Origin: Arcobacter iocasae
GTDB lineage: Bacteria; Campylobacterota; Campylobacteria; Campylobacterales; Arcobacteraceae
Reading direction: 5' to 3'
Length of the DNA: 64,000 bases
NCBI RefSeq assembly: GCF_042214795.1
Contig: NZ_CP090177.1
Location: 1,674,001 to 1,738,000 of the forward strand
Part shown: in pieces, positions 15,844 through 25,084 of the stretch
Numbering within the stretch: the stretch's first letter is position 1
Layout of the letters: the number at the start of each line of letters is the position of its first letter
Translations under genes and position numbers: made by a program
The notes under the pieces: generated by a model
The model's database searches: none
Seen by the model: only the letters and a program-made list of their open reading frames with translations
Told to the model about the DNA's origin: nothing

Positions 15844-17358
15844 AATACCTGCTAAAAATAATACCAAGGCAAAGCTTTTTAAATCTTTGTCATACAAAAG
15901 AATAAAAAAGCTAGATAGAATTAGAATTAAAGAGTTTGTAATTCCTTTTACATAACTTTTTAACTCTTTTGCTAAGTACTCTATTTGATTATTTGAAACC
16001 TCAATTTGTAGAGTTCCCTCACTTGCTTTTTTTACTACATTTTTCAACTCTTTTACAAAAAATGGTAAATCTTTTACTTCATCAATAATTGTCTCAGTAA
16101 TTGTATCTTTTGCTCCAAGAGCTTTTGGAAGATTATTTTGCAAGATTGGTAAGATATCTTTTATACCATTAAAATTCTCAATATAAGTGGTTCCAAGTCC
16201 TTCTACAATGGCACTTACTCTTAAGATATAAATAGCATCGCTTGGAAGTTTAAAAGGCATATTTCTAGTAGTTTCTAAAACTTCAAAGGCAAGTTTTTGC
16301 ATAGATTCACTACTTAAGTTATCATTTGAAAATATATCAAACATATTTGAAGTAAATTCTGCAAGTTCTGAAGTTGGAGCTTCATACGAAATCGTTCCCA
16401 ATTTTTTACTTGCAGCAATATAGAGTTCATAATCTTGCTCATTGGCTGCTTTTATTAACTCAATTATTGCTATTCTTTTTTCAGTTGGCACAGTTTTTAC
16501 CATTCCAAAATCTAGTAAGATTAGTTCACCTTGTTTATTAACAAGCAAGTTCCCAGGATGTGGATCTGCATGAAAATATCCATTTATAAGCATTTGAGTA
16601 GTATAAAAATCAACTAATTTTGCAATGATATTTTTAAAATCTATTTTGTGTTTAAAAATATTTTCTTTATCATCAAATCTAAATCCCTCTTCATAACTCA
16701 TAACAATAGCATCATCGCTACAATACTCTTCATAAGGTTTTGGAAATTTTATACCGCTATTCTTATATACATGGGAAAATTTTTTTAGATTTGATAACTC
16801 TTTATTTAAAGAAACTTCTTCTTGTATCATCTTTGAAAACTCGACAATAACAGCTTCAATAGAGTTTTTTGTATAGTGTGAAAACAATGGTTTAAATAAA
16901 AAATTAAAAAAGTTGATGATTTTTATATCTGCTAAGATTTGTTTTTTTATCCCATCTCTTCTTAATTTTACAGCAACTTTTTCTCCACTATTTAAGTATG
17001 CAATATGAACTTGACCTATTGAGGCTGAAGCTATGGCTTTTTTATCAAAGCTTTTAAAACTAAGATTAAGAAAGGCTTTATTATAAATCTTTTCATAACT
17101 TTTATCATTCATAGCAGGGATTTGGTCATGGAGATTTTTTAATTCATCAAGATAATCTTGTGAGAAAAAATCAGATCTAGTAGCTAATACTTGAGCTAAT
17201 TTTATAAAACTAGCCCCCAAATCAACAATAGTATTTTTTAATTTCTTTGGTTTAAGGGGTTTTAAAAATAAAAAGCTATCTTTTCTTTTTATAACTAAAT
17301 AAATAGTTAATAAAAAAAGAAATACACTTAATACTCTTTTTGGTGAATAATTATTTAT
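15823..17358 (-). CDS. UbiB/AarF/ABC1 atypical kinase-like protein with non-standard start
   Basis: The core shows the ABC1 signatures: FIKLAQVLATRSD (KxGQ-like, with Ala for Gly), Ala-rich loop ASASIGQV, Lys in KVAVKLRRD, catalytic loop HADPHPGNLL, metal motif LLDFGM and a C-terminal hydrophobic pair. Relatives support quinone or lipid homeostasis at the inner membrane. The only ordinary start codon in frame is a TTG at 17220, which would cut into the family's conserved N-terminal part. The frame stays open and protein-like upstream (membrane segment, then KPLKPKKLKNTIVDLG) to 17358, where the upstream gene stops. I therefore draw it from an ATA at 17358, preceded six bases away by AGAGGA; the alternative is a -1 frameshift from the upstream gene (see findings). 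About 511 residues, near family size. Confidence 0.75.
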   Translation of the reverse strand: MNNYSPKRVLSVFLFLLTIYLVIKRKDSFLFLKPLKPKKLKNTIVDLGASFIKLAQVLATRSDFFSQDYLDELKNLHDQIPAMNDKSYEKIYNKAFLNLSFKSFDKKAIASASIGQVHIAYLNSGEKVAVKLRRDGIKKQILADIKIINFFNFLFKPLFSHYTKNSIEAVIVEFSKMIQEEVSLNKELSNLKKFSHVYKNSGIKFPKPYEEYCSDDAIVMSYEEGFRFDDKENIFKHKIDFKNIIAKLVDFYTTQMLINGYFHADPHPGNLLVNKQGELILLDFGMVKTVPTEKRIAIIELIKAANEQDYELYIAASKKLGTISYEAPTSELAEFTSNMFDIFSNDNLSSESMQKLAFEVLETTRNMPFKLPSDAIYILRVSAIVEGLGTTYIENFNGIKDILPILQNNLPKALGAKDTITETIIDEVKDLPFFVKELKNVVKKASEGTLQIEVSNNQIEYLAKELKSYVKGITNSLILILSSFFILLYDKDLKSFALVLFLAGIIKLFYK

Positions 17359-17618
17359 TTTAAATCCTCTTTTAGTTTTTCTAAGTCCTCTTTTGTAGCG
17401 AGTCCTAGTTCATCAATTACTTCTTTTAATATTCTTTTGATTTCATCTTTTGTTTTTTGTTCTTCATCTTTACCTTTTTGTTCAAGGGATTCTAAAAAAC
17501 TTTTTGCATCATCTTTTTTTAATTTACCTTTTTCTTCTAAGGTTTTTATCTCTTCTTCAACTTTTTCTCTGATAATGGCTGCTGCTCCAAAGCCTGTATT
17601 TAATAACTCTTTTAGCAT
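17355..17618 (-). CDS. Phasin-like small coiled-coil protein
   Basis: The 87-residue, Lys/Glu-rich protein has a short hydrophobic start (LLNTGFGAAAIIREKV) and then an almost continuous helix including DDAKSFLESLEQKGK. It resembles the COG3937 group (phasin-like, polyhydroxyalkanoate regulator-like). No PHA synthase is in the window. An AAGGA lies before the ATG. Its last codons (GAT TTA AAA TAA) form a T TTA AAA heptamer directly before the stop and the UbiB-like frame continues in -1, so the two genes are at least translationally coupled. By analogy UbiK, also a small coiled coil, works with ubiquinone enzymes; whether this protein partners the kinase is inference. Confidence 0.75.
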   Translation of the reverse strand: MLKELLNTGFGAAAIIREKVEEEIKTLEEKGKLKKDDAKSFLESLEQKGKDEEQKTKDEIKRILKEVIDELGLATKEDLEKLKEDLK

Positions 17619-17713
17619 TTTGATATCCTTTTAGATTTTTATTATTTTATATTATAAAATAATAATATATACCTTGGTAGTGAAAAAATGTTAATTAGTA
17701 TCTTTAAAGTTAT

Positions 17714-18487
17714 CTAAATACTAATAATTTCTCCTGCCAATTTATGGGCAATTGGACCTTTTCCTGAACCTAGATTTGGAGCATTTTTTATTGCATGAAA
17801 AATAAATTTTTTAGAAATATGAACTGATTCTTCAAGTGTTTTCCCAAGAGCTAAATTTGCAGCAATTGCACTTGAAAAACTACAACCTGTTCCATGGGTA
17901 TTTGAGGTGTCTATAAAATCAGATTGAAAAATCTTTTTTTGCCCATTTTTGTAAAATAATATATCTATAGAAACTTTTTTATTATCTATTTGTTCTGTAT
18001 GGTTTTTTATTAGAACTTCACAAGGTATATTTGAAATATTATTTAATGCATCATTCCCAAAAAGTTCTTTTGCTTCATACAAATTTGGAGTAGTAACTTT
18101 TGAATATGCAAATAGAGTTTTTAAGTTTTCTATTGCATCCTGATTTAAGAGCTTTGAACCAGCTTTTGAAATAAAAACAGGGTCAAAAACTATAGGTATA
18201 TCTAAATCTTTTATAGAATCTCTGACCACATCAATAATATCATTTGAAAAAAGCATACCAATTTTTATACAAGCCACATCAAAATCATCTAAAATTGCAT
18301 CAATTTGATCTTTAATAAAAGAGGGGCTTATTTCTTGAATATTTGTTACACCTTTTGTATTTTGCGAAGTTAAAACAGTAATTACACTACAACCAAAAAC
18401 ACCAAATGCCTCAAAGGTTTTTAAATCAGCCTGAATACCTGCTCCTGCACTACAATCACTTCCTGCTATTGTTAATACTACTTTCAA
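17714..18487 (-). CDS. thiD: Hydroxymethylpyrimidine/phosphomethylpyrimidine kinase
   Basis: A 257-residue ribokinase-fold enzyme making HMP pyrophosphate for thiamine synthesis. It shows the N-terminal TIAGSDCSAGAGIQADLKTF substrate motif, FDPVFISKAG, and the C-terminal anion-hole and catalytic motif DTSNTHGTGCSFSSAIAA. Length is normal (about 260). It stands alone, divergent from a chemoreceptor, with no other thi genes next to it. I see no TPP riboswitch (no CTGAGA core) in the 176-bp divergent region. The ATG is preceded by AAAGGAAA. Confidence 0.93.
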   Translation of the reverse strand: MKVVLTIAGSDCSAGAGIQADLKTFEAFGVFGCSVITVLTSQNTKGVTNIQEISPSFIKDQIDAILDDFDVACIKIGMLFSNDIIDVVRDSIKDLDIPIVFDPVFISKAGSKLLNQDAIENLKTLFAYSKVTTPNLYEAKELFGNDALNNISNIPCEVLIKNHTEQIDNKKVSIDILFYKNGQKKIFQSDFIDTSNTHGTGCSFSSAIAANLALGKTLEESVHISKKFIFHAIKNAPNLGSGKGPIAHKLAGEIISI

Positions 18488-18619
18488 TTTATTTCCTTTA
18501 TTTAGTTCTTAATTCTATTGAATTTATCATTATGGTAGGATAAGAAACACAAAAGGTAAAAAAAATATAGTAAAAATAATGATTAAACTTATTTTAATAA
18601 AAGGAAAGGTTTTTATGCT

Positions 18620-18625
18620 ACAATT
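18620..18625 (+). promoter_or_regulatory. Probable extended -10 promoter of the chemoreceptor gene
   Basis: TACAAT with an upstream TGC forms an extended -10, placed about 40 bp before the chemoreceptor ATG. No good -35 is visible, as is common in Campylobacterota housekeeping promoters. Confidence 0.4.
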
Positions 18626-18663
18626 TGGCTACAAATTATGAAGAAAAAACAAAAGGGGATTTA

Positions 18664-21219
18664 ATGTTAAAATCATTATCGATAAAAGCAAGACTTTTAC
18701 TTATAGTTATAAGTTCGATAGTTATTGTTTCTGCTGTTATGCTTGTGCAATCAGTTGTTTCTTTACAAGAGACATCGGCAACTGTAATAGAAAAATTTAA
18801 AGAAAATGCTTATGCTACAAAAGAAGAGGAATTAAAGAACTATGTTTCTTTAGTTATGAAAACAGTAGAATCCTATTATGAAAGAACAGCCCCTGAAAAA
18901 ATAAAAGTTGAAGTTCAAGCTAAATTAAAAGAACAAACTGAATTTATGTTATCAATCATGCAAGGGGAGTATGAAAAGTATAAAGGGAAAGTTTCAGAAG
19001 AAGAACTTAAGAGTATTGTTAAAACTTCTGTAGAAAAAGCTAGATATGGAAGTACAGGTTATTTTTGGATAAATGATTTAGATGCGAAAATTGTTATGCA
19101 CCCTATAAAACCAGCTTTAGATGGTAAAGATATGGCTGAATATAAAGATAAAGGTGGAAAAAGAATTTTCTATGAATTTGCACAAGTTGCAAAAAAATCA
19201 GGCTCTGGATTTGTTGATTATGTTTGGCCAAAGCCAGGATTTGAAAAACCTCAAGAGAAAGTATCTTTTGTAAAACTTTTTGAACCATTTGGTTGGGTTG
19301 TTGGAACAGGTGAATATGTTGATAATGTTACTGATAAATTAAAAAAAGAAGCATTAGCGGCAATAGCCCAAATGAAATATGGTAAAGATGGTTATTATTG
19401 GATTAATGATTCAAATCATGTTGTAGTATTACACCCTATAAAACCAGCCTTAGAAGGCAAAAGTATGTATGATTTAAAAGATTCAAATGGTAAATATTTG
19501 TATCGAGAAATTGTTAAAGCTGCTAATGCAAAAGAAGAGGGTGGATTAGTTAAATATACATGGCCAAAACCTGGTAAAAAAGCTGCACAACCTAAATTCT
19601 CATATGTTCAAAAATTTGGTCCTTGGGATTGGATAATAGGAACAGGTGCTTATGTAGATGATATTGAAGATAAAATTTTACAAATGCATGATGAAACTGA
19701 GGCTCAAATTAAATCAGTAATTATAAGAAATTGTGTAATTATTTTTATTATTATGATTATTTTAGCGATAATTATGGCAATACTATCTAACAAATCTATT
19801 TTTGTGCCTTTAAATAAATTCCAAGATGGATTATTAGGATTCTTTAAATATTTAAATAAAGAGCAACCAGATGTGGACAATCTTGATGATTCAGCAAATG
19901 ATGAGATTGGTGCAATGGCAAAAATCATAAATCAAAATCTAGGAAAAACAAAATCTTTAATTAAACAAGATGATGAATTAATTCAAGATGTTACAAGAGT
20001 AGTTGGAGAAATTGAAAAAGGGTATTTATTTAATAGAGTTGAAAAAAGAACAGAAAATGAGTCTTTACAAAAACTTCAAAATAAACTTAATGAAATGTTA
20101 GATAATCTTGAAACTAATATTGGTAAAGATACAAACATTATCTTAGGTTGTTTAGCAGATTATGGGAAACTTGATTTTAGAGGAAATATAGAAAATGCTC
20201 AAGGAAAAGTTGAAGTAGCTATAAATGAGTTGTCAGAAATTATTAATAATATGTTAAAAGAGAATAAACAAAATGGTTTAACATTAGATGCAAGTTCTGA
20301 TGTTCTACTTAAAAATGTTGATATATTAAATAGAAACTCTACTTCAACAGCCGCTTCTCTAGAAGAAACAGCAGCAGCATTAGAAGAGATAACTTCTGCA
20401 ATTGTTAGTAATACAAATAATATTTCTACAATGGCAACATATTCTAATGAATTGGTTGAATCAATTAATGTAGGTAAAACTTTAGCTGAATCTACTGTTA
20501 TTGCAATGGATGAAATTAATACTCAAACAGAAGCAATTGCTGATGCTATTGTATTAATTGACCAAATAGCTTTCCAAACAAATATTCTTTCACTAAATGC
20601 TGCAGTTGAAGCTGCAACTGCAGGTGAGGCTGGAAAAGGGTTTGCAGTTGTTGCAGCAGAAGTTCGAAATCTAGCATCAAGAAGTGCAGATGCAGCAAAA
20701 GAGATAAAAGCCTTAGTTGAAAATGCAACACAGAAAACTAATGCTGGTAAAGAGGGAACTGATAAGATGATTAAAGGTTATGAAATCCTACATCTAAATA
20801 TCAAAAAAACAACAGAAACAATACAATCGATTGAAGAATCATCAAAAGAACAAAGAGCTGGAATAGAGCAAATAAATGATGCTGTTAATAGATTAGACCA
20901 ACAAACACAAGAAAATGTTGCTATATCTAACACAACTCACTCAATTGCTGTTGAAACTGATGAGTTAGCTAAACTTATTGTTACGGTTACAAATGAAAAA
21001 GAGTTTAGAGGGAAAAATGATTTAAAAGCAAAAGTTTCTAATTATGAGATACCAAAAGTTACTATTCCTGCAAAAAAAGTAGAAGTAAAAAAAGTAGAAA
21101 AATCTTCTGATAAAAATAAAGAAGTAAAAAAAGCGACTACTACTTTAAAAGAATCTAAACCAAAAGTTGAAGTAATCAAAAGTCAAAGTAGTTCTGATGA
21201 TGAATGGGAAAGTTTTTAA
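18664..21219 (+). CDS. Methyl-accepting chemotaxis protein with tandem Cache domains and C-terminal EWESF
   Basis: I start at ATG 18664, with AGGGG just upstream, rather than a TTG 39 bp earlier. The 851-residue receptor has a membrane helix (about 8-30), then two similar extracellular Cache modules, each with YWIND, a HPIKPALxGK/DM motif and a WPKPG segment. A second membrane helix (about 355-380), a HAMP-like linker and the signalling hairpin (QIAFQTNILSLNAAVEAA, GKGFAVVAAEVRNLA) follow. A Lys-rich flexible tail of about 60 residues ends in DDEWESF, resembling the NWETF CheR/CheB tether of enterobacterial receptors. Double-Cache receptors of this sort often sense small organic acids. The gene stands alone with its own promoter and terminator. 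Confidence 0.92.
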   Translation: MLKSLSIKARLLLIVISSIVIVSAVMLVQSVVSLQETSATVIEKFKENAYATKEEELKNYVSLVMKTVESYYERTAPEKIKVEVQAKLKEQTEFMLSIMQGEYEKYKGKVSEEELKSIVKTSVEKARYGSTGYFWINDLDAKIVMHPIKPALDGKDMAEYKDKGGKRIFYEFAQVAKKSGSGFVDYVWPKPGFEKPQEKVSFVKLFEPFGWVVGTGEYVDNVTDKLKKEALAAIAQMKYGKDGYYWINDSNHVVVLHPIKPALEGKSMYDLKDSNGKYLYREIVKAANAKEEGGLVKYTWPKPGKKAAQPKFSYVQKFGPWDWIIGTGAYVDDIEDKILQMHDETEAQIKSVIIRNCVIIFIIMIILAIIMAILSNKSIFVPLNKFQDGLLGFFKYLNKEQPDVDNLDDSANDEIGAMAKIINQNLGKTKSLIKQDDELIQDVTRVVGEIEKGYLFNRVEKRTENESLQKLQNKLNEMLDNLETNIGKDTNIILGCLADYGKLDFRGNIENAQGKVEVAINELSEIINNMLKENKQNGLTLDASSDVLLKNVDILNRNSTSTAASLEETAAALEEITSAIVSNTNNISTMATYSNELVESINVGKTLAESTVIAMDEINTQTEAIADAIVLIDQIAFQTNILSLNAAVEAATAGEAGKGFAVVAAEVRNLASRSADAAKEIKALVENATQKTNAGKEGTDKMIKGYEILHLNIKKTTETIQSIEESSKEQRAGIEQINDAVNRLDQQTQENVAISNTTHSIAVETDELAKLIVTVTNEKEFRGKNDLKAKVSNYEIPKVTIPAKKVEVKKVEKSSDKNKEVKKATTTLKESKPKVEVIKSQSSSDDEWESF

Positions 21220-21232
21220 TAGTTAATCATTA

Positions 21233-21265
21233 AGAAGAGATATAGATTTATTTTATATCTCTTCT
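21233..21265. terminator. Bidirectional terminator between chemoreceptor and cbiX-like gene
   Basis: A 12-bp perfect stem (21233-21244 AGAAGAGATATA / 21254-21265) with a 9-base loop. The right arm overlaps the last codons and stop of the minus-strand chelatase gene. It separates two converging units. Confidence 0.6.
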
Positions 21266-21609
21266 GATATTATTGCACTTATTTTTTGTGATGAACCAAA
21301 GTGTGAAAATAGTTTGAACTTTATATTTGGGTAGTTGATTTCTAACTGGTTAATTATATTTGGAATATCACTTACAACATGTTTACCAGAGTTTAGAAAA
21401 TAGGGATAAAGACTAATTTCAGTAATGTTTTCTGAAGCTAATTGCTTTACAATTTCTTCAATAGAAGGTTTAGCAAATTCTAAAAATGCAGTTTCTATTT
21501 TTTCATATTTATTTGAATTTAGGTTTCTTATTTCTTCTACCAAATCTCTAAACTCTTGATTTGATTTATCTTTTTTACTGCCATGGGCTACTAGTACTAA
21601 TGCGTTCAT
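21253..21609 (-). CDS. Short CbiX/SirB-type chelatase-like protein
   Basis: The 118-residue protein begins VLVAHGSKKDKSNQEF, with the His of the class II chelatase active site, and has ISLYPYFLNSGKHVVSDIP, where a second His is expected. The length fits small CbiX/SirB half-size chelatases, which insert metal (Co or Fe) into sirohydrochlorin, often as homodimers. No siroheme or cobalamin genes are adjacent; it lies 27 bp after a REC-PilZ regulator gene and may share its transcript. The last four codons lie in a terminator arm. Confidence 0.82.
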   Translation of the reverse strand: MNALVLVAHGSKKDKSNQEFRDLVEEIRNLNSNKYEKIETAFLEFAKPSIEEIVKQLASENITEISLYPYFLNSGKHVVSDIPNIINQLEINYPNIKFKLFSHFGSSQKISAIISEEI

Positions 21610-21636
21610 TGTTTTCCTTGTTTTTATAACTATTAT

Positions 21637-22737
21637 TTATTCAAGGCTTATTTGCTTGAATTCTCCTACTATAGCTACTTCTCTTTGATAAATATATTTC
21701 TCTAGAATCTTTTTATTTGCAATACTTAAATCAAGAAGCATTACTATTTTAGTTAAATTATTTTCTAATTTCTCTATTTTTAAAACAGTCGCTTTTGAAT
21801 CAACTCTTTCTTTATGTGTTTGCGTATCATGATATGAAGTGCCATAATATGTATTAAAGCTTAGCGTCAAATTAACACTTTCATTTAGTTTAATTTTTTC
21901 ATCAAAAAATTTGACCTCAAAAGAGATAGCTTTTGTGGATATGGTTGATACAGGGAAAGCGTATCTATAATCTTTTTTAAAAACTGAAGCCATAAAGTCT
22001 TCATCTGGAACGACCCTAATTACTTCTCTTTTTTTAGGTGAGTGCTCTAGTTTTTCTAAATTATTAAAGATTAACTCATTATTTTGTTTATCATACTCTT
22101 TTAATCTAAGCTTTATAGTAGCGCTATTTGTTTCAATAATGCTAGTTTTCTCTTTTAGTATAGCTTTTACTTGAACATTAAGTGTTTGTATTTTAATACT
22201 ATCTTCTTTTACGAAAGTAATAATTCCTTCATGAATAAAAGGCAAACCCTTATAGTGATTAATTAAAGTAATTGGTGCATTACTTTTTTTTAGAATTACT
22301 AAATCTTTTAATAATTCATCTTCAAAATCATCTTCATCTTTTCCCCCAACTATAACTTTCAATAATGTATTTGTTAATTGATCAAAATTTACAGGCTTTT
22401 GAATAAAATCTGTAATTCCTTGTTCTAAAAATTTTTCTATATTTTCTGAGTAACCATAAGCAGAACAAATTACAATTTTAGAAGAGTGATTTGTTTTGTT
22501 AAGATTTTCTATAAATTCATAACCATTCATTTTAGGCATTTGAATATCTGTTAATATAATATTAGGATTACAGCTTTTACAAATCTCTAAGGCCTCAAGT
22601 CCGTCTTTAGCCACATAAACTTTATAAAAAAGTTTTTCTAAGAATATTCTCATTTGATTTTGAATAGCTATGCTATCTTCTACTATTAGTGCTGATAAAT
22701 CTTTTGCAATCTCTTTTAGTGCTTTTAAATTAGACAT
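21637..22737 (-). CDS. Response regulator with PilZ-type output domain
   Basis: In this 366-residue protein a receiver (IVEDSIAIQNQM, phospho-acceptor Asp64 in LTDIQMPKMNG, SAYG, QKPV) is followed by a beta-rich segment like the YcgR N-terminal domain (about 145-235). A PilZ-like domain follows with REVIR as its RxxxR c-di-GMP motif and DLSIAN in place of the usual DxSxxG. The altered second motif makes c-di-GMP binding uncertain. It lies 4 bp after the heme-type sensor kinase gene, so the two are a cognate pair, possibly linking a redox signal to motility or surface behaviour. Confidence 0.8.
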   Translation of the reverse strand: MSNLKALKEIAKDLSALIVEDSIAIQNQMRIFLEKLFYKVYVAKDGLEALEICKSCNPNIILTDIQMPKMNGYEFIENLNKTNHSSKIVICSAYGYSENIEKFLEQGITDFIQKPVNFDQLTNTLLKVIVGGKDEDDFEDELLKDLVILKKSNAPITLINHYKGLPFIHEGIITFVKEDSIKIQTLNVQVKAILKEKTSIIETNSATIKLRLKEYDKQNNELIFNNLEKLEHSPKKREVIRVVPDEDFMASVFKKDYRYAFPVSTISTKAISFEVKFFDEKIKLNESVNLTLSFNTYYGTSYHDTQTHKERVDSKATVLKIEKLENNLTKIVMLLDLSIANKKILEKYIYQREVAIVGEFKQISLE

Positions 22738-22741
22738 TTAT

Positions 22742-24964
22742 TTATATATCCTTTGTAGAAAATTTTATTTCAAAACATGCGCCATCATCTTTATTTGATG
22801 CCTGTAATTGTCCATTTAGATGTTTTTCAATTATAGTTTTTGAGATATATAGTCCTAGTCCTGTTCCTAGTTCATCTTTAGTAGTAAAATAAGGATCAAA
22901 TATTTTGTTTAAAATATCCTCATCTATTCCACCAGCATTATCGCTTATTTGGATTATTATTTGGTCATTATTCATAAATTCATTTATTTTGATTATTTTA
23001 TCTTTTTGCCTTTTTTCAATTAAAGCTTCTTTTGCATTTTTTATAATATTTATAAACACTTGTAAAAGTTCTTTAGAATAAGTATAAATCTCATTTTGAG
23101 ATTTATACTCTTGAAGAACTGTAATGTCATTATTTTCTAACATTTTACCCATTACTTTAAAGGTTTCATCAAATATAGATTTAACTGTAACTAAATCTTT
23201 CTCTTTATTTGGTTTAAAAAAGTTTTTAAAATCATCAATTGTTTGAGAAAGATATTCTGTTTGAGATATGATTTCATCTAAATTTTCTTTTAATGAATCA
23301 TTATTAACACTATCAAGTTCTATATCAGCTAGAATATTATTTGCACCCATAGCAACAACAGCAATTGGCTGCCTCCATTGATGTGCTATCATACTTATCA
23401 TCTCTCCCATTGCTGCATGTCTTGATTGGGCAATCATAAGTTCTTCTTTATCTTGTAACTCTTGTTTTAAATATACTTCTTTTGTGATATCTTGTATTGT
23501 ACCTATTGTATTGACAATTTTCCCAGATACAATTTCATGTTCAACATTACAGTGTATATATCGTATATCATTTTCATTATACTTATTAAATCTATATTCA
23601 ATAGCGTAAGAGCTTTTTTCTTTTACACTATTGGTAAGTTTCGATGATACTTTCTCTCTATCTTCATCATAAACAAAAGTATTAAATAACTCTTTCATAC
23701 CAAATTTTGCATTTTCGTTTAGTCCAAATAATCTTCTGGTATTTTCTGATACAGTTATTTCTCTTGTACTTATGTTTAAGCTCCAATGGGCTAAATTAGC
23801 TATTTTTTCAGCTTTTAAAAGAGTTTGTTGTGAATTACTCAGGGACATCTCTAACTCTTTTTGTTGTGTAATGTCAGTGTGAAAACCAAGCATTCTTATT
23901 GGTTTTCCTTCTTTATTAAAAAATGTTTTACCCCTATCTAATATCCAAACCCAATGACCATCTTTATGTCTTAGTCTATGAGTATTTTCATAATATTTTG
24001 TTACTTTATTATGATTGTTTTGTATATCACATACAGCATTTTCTTTGTCTTCTGGGTTTATAAGTTCTTCCCATGTTTTGATATCGTTTAAAAGTTCATT
24101 AGGTTTATAACCTAACATTGCTTTCCACTCTTTTGAAAAGTAAACTTTGTTTTTAACTAAATCCCAATCCCATAAGCCACTATTTGAACCATCTACTGCT
24201 AATTTATACCTTTGGTATAAATCATCTTGTTTTTTTGCCATTTCTTGTATAAGGTCTTGTCTTGTATAAATATTATTAATAAACCAAATTAAAATAAGTA
24301 AAACAAGTACTGATAAAAGTATTATTACGATTTTAGTAATACTCACTTCATTTTGTAATGAGTCATAAAAGTTTTTATAATCATTTGTTGGAATTGTGAT
24401 TCTAACACCACCAATATAATCACCTATTTTATAATTTTGTTGGTAGTGACAAGCCATACAATTTGCATCTACTTTTAAAGCACCTACATAAGTAAATCTT
24501 TTTTGATTTTTACTAAAAGTGTAGTATTCATTTATTTTATCTTTCTCAAACTTCTTTAAGGCAAGTTTTTCAAGTTTGTCAGGTGCATTATCAGGATTTA
24601 TGGGTTTAAGACTAGTTAGTTTATAATAGTAATCTCCTTGTTTATTAGATATTTCAGAGATCTGTTTTGTCATCCAAGCATGATTTATTTTTATTAATAG
24701 TTTATTGTTTTGTGTAAAGATATGATTATTGACTAAATATTTATTTGGTCTTAGTGTGTCACTTTGTACATATACTGCATTAAATTGAGTATTCCACTCT
24801 TTTATATGAATTGTATCTTTAAAGTGGGCCCTTGACTCATTTAAAACCATTTTTTTAGAAATATTAATTTGTGAACTTGCACTTTTATCAATAAAATAAA
24901 AAGTGATAATATTTCCTAAAATAATAAAAAAGATTGTAAGTAAGATTGCTTTTGTTTTATTCAT
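22742..24964 (-). CDS. Membrane sensor histidine kinase with periplasmic heme-binding CxxCH domain and two PAS domains
   Basis: A 740-residue kinase with a membrane helix (about 8-26) and a periplasmic Tll0287-like (DUF3365) domain carrying Cys169-x-x-Cys172-His173, a c-type heme attachment motif. A second membrane helix (about 212-230) is followed by PAS1 (about 250-370), PAS2 (about 380-490), a HisKA domain with His528 in MIAHQWRQPI and an HATPase with GLGLYISKTIIEKH. The periplasmic domain should carry covalent heme and sense redox state, oxygen or NO. It is the first gene of an operon with a REC-PilZ regulator and a CbiX-like chelatase. Confidence 0.9.
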   Translation of the reverse strand: MNKTKAILLTIFFIILGNIITFYFIDKSASSQINISKKMVLNESRAHFKDTIHIKEWNTQFNAVYVQSDTLRPNKYLVNNHIFTQNNKLLIKINHAWMTKQISEISNKQGDYYYKLTSLKPINPDNAPDKLEKLALKKFEKDKINEYYTFSKNQKRFTYVGALKVDANCMACHYQQNYKIGDYIGGVRITIPTNDYKNFYDSLQNEVSITKIVIILLSVLVLLILIWFINNIYTRQDLIQEMAKKQDDLYQRYKLAVDGSNSGLWDWDLVKNKVYFSKEWKAMLGYKPNELLNDIKTWEELINPEDKENAVCDIQNNHNKVTKYYENTHRLRHKDGHWVWILDRGKTFFNKEGKPIRMLGFHTDITQQKELEMSLSNSQQTLLKAEKIANLAHWSLNISTREITVSENTRRLFGLNENAKFGMKELFNTFVYDEDREKVSSKLTNSVKEKSSYAIEYRFNKYNENDIRYIHCNVEHEIVSGKIVNTIGTIQDITKEVYLKQELQDKEELMIAQSRHAAMGEMISMIAHQWRQPIAVVAMGANNILADIELDSVNNDSLKENLDEIISQTEYLSQTIDDFKNFFKPNKEKDLVTVKSIFDETFKVMGKMLENNDITVLQEYKSQNEIYTYSKELLQVFINIIKNAKEALIEKRQKDKIIKINEFMNNDQIIIQISDNAGGIDEDILNKIFDPYFTTKDELGTGLGLYISKTIIEKHLNGQLQASNKDDGACFEIKFSTKDI

Positions 24965-25084
24965 AAATTTTACCCTTATTCTTTAATTACATTATAGTTA
25001 AAAATATATTTGTTTTATTTAAACTAATGAAAATATAAGAGTGATTTGTTTAATTTAATTGTATTAAAATGTAGATTGAACTAG

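Noticed and set aside
18488..18624. TPP riboswitch for thiD
   Set aside because: No CTGAGA core or its partner sequence in the divergent region on either strand.
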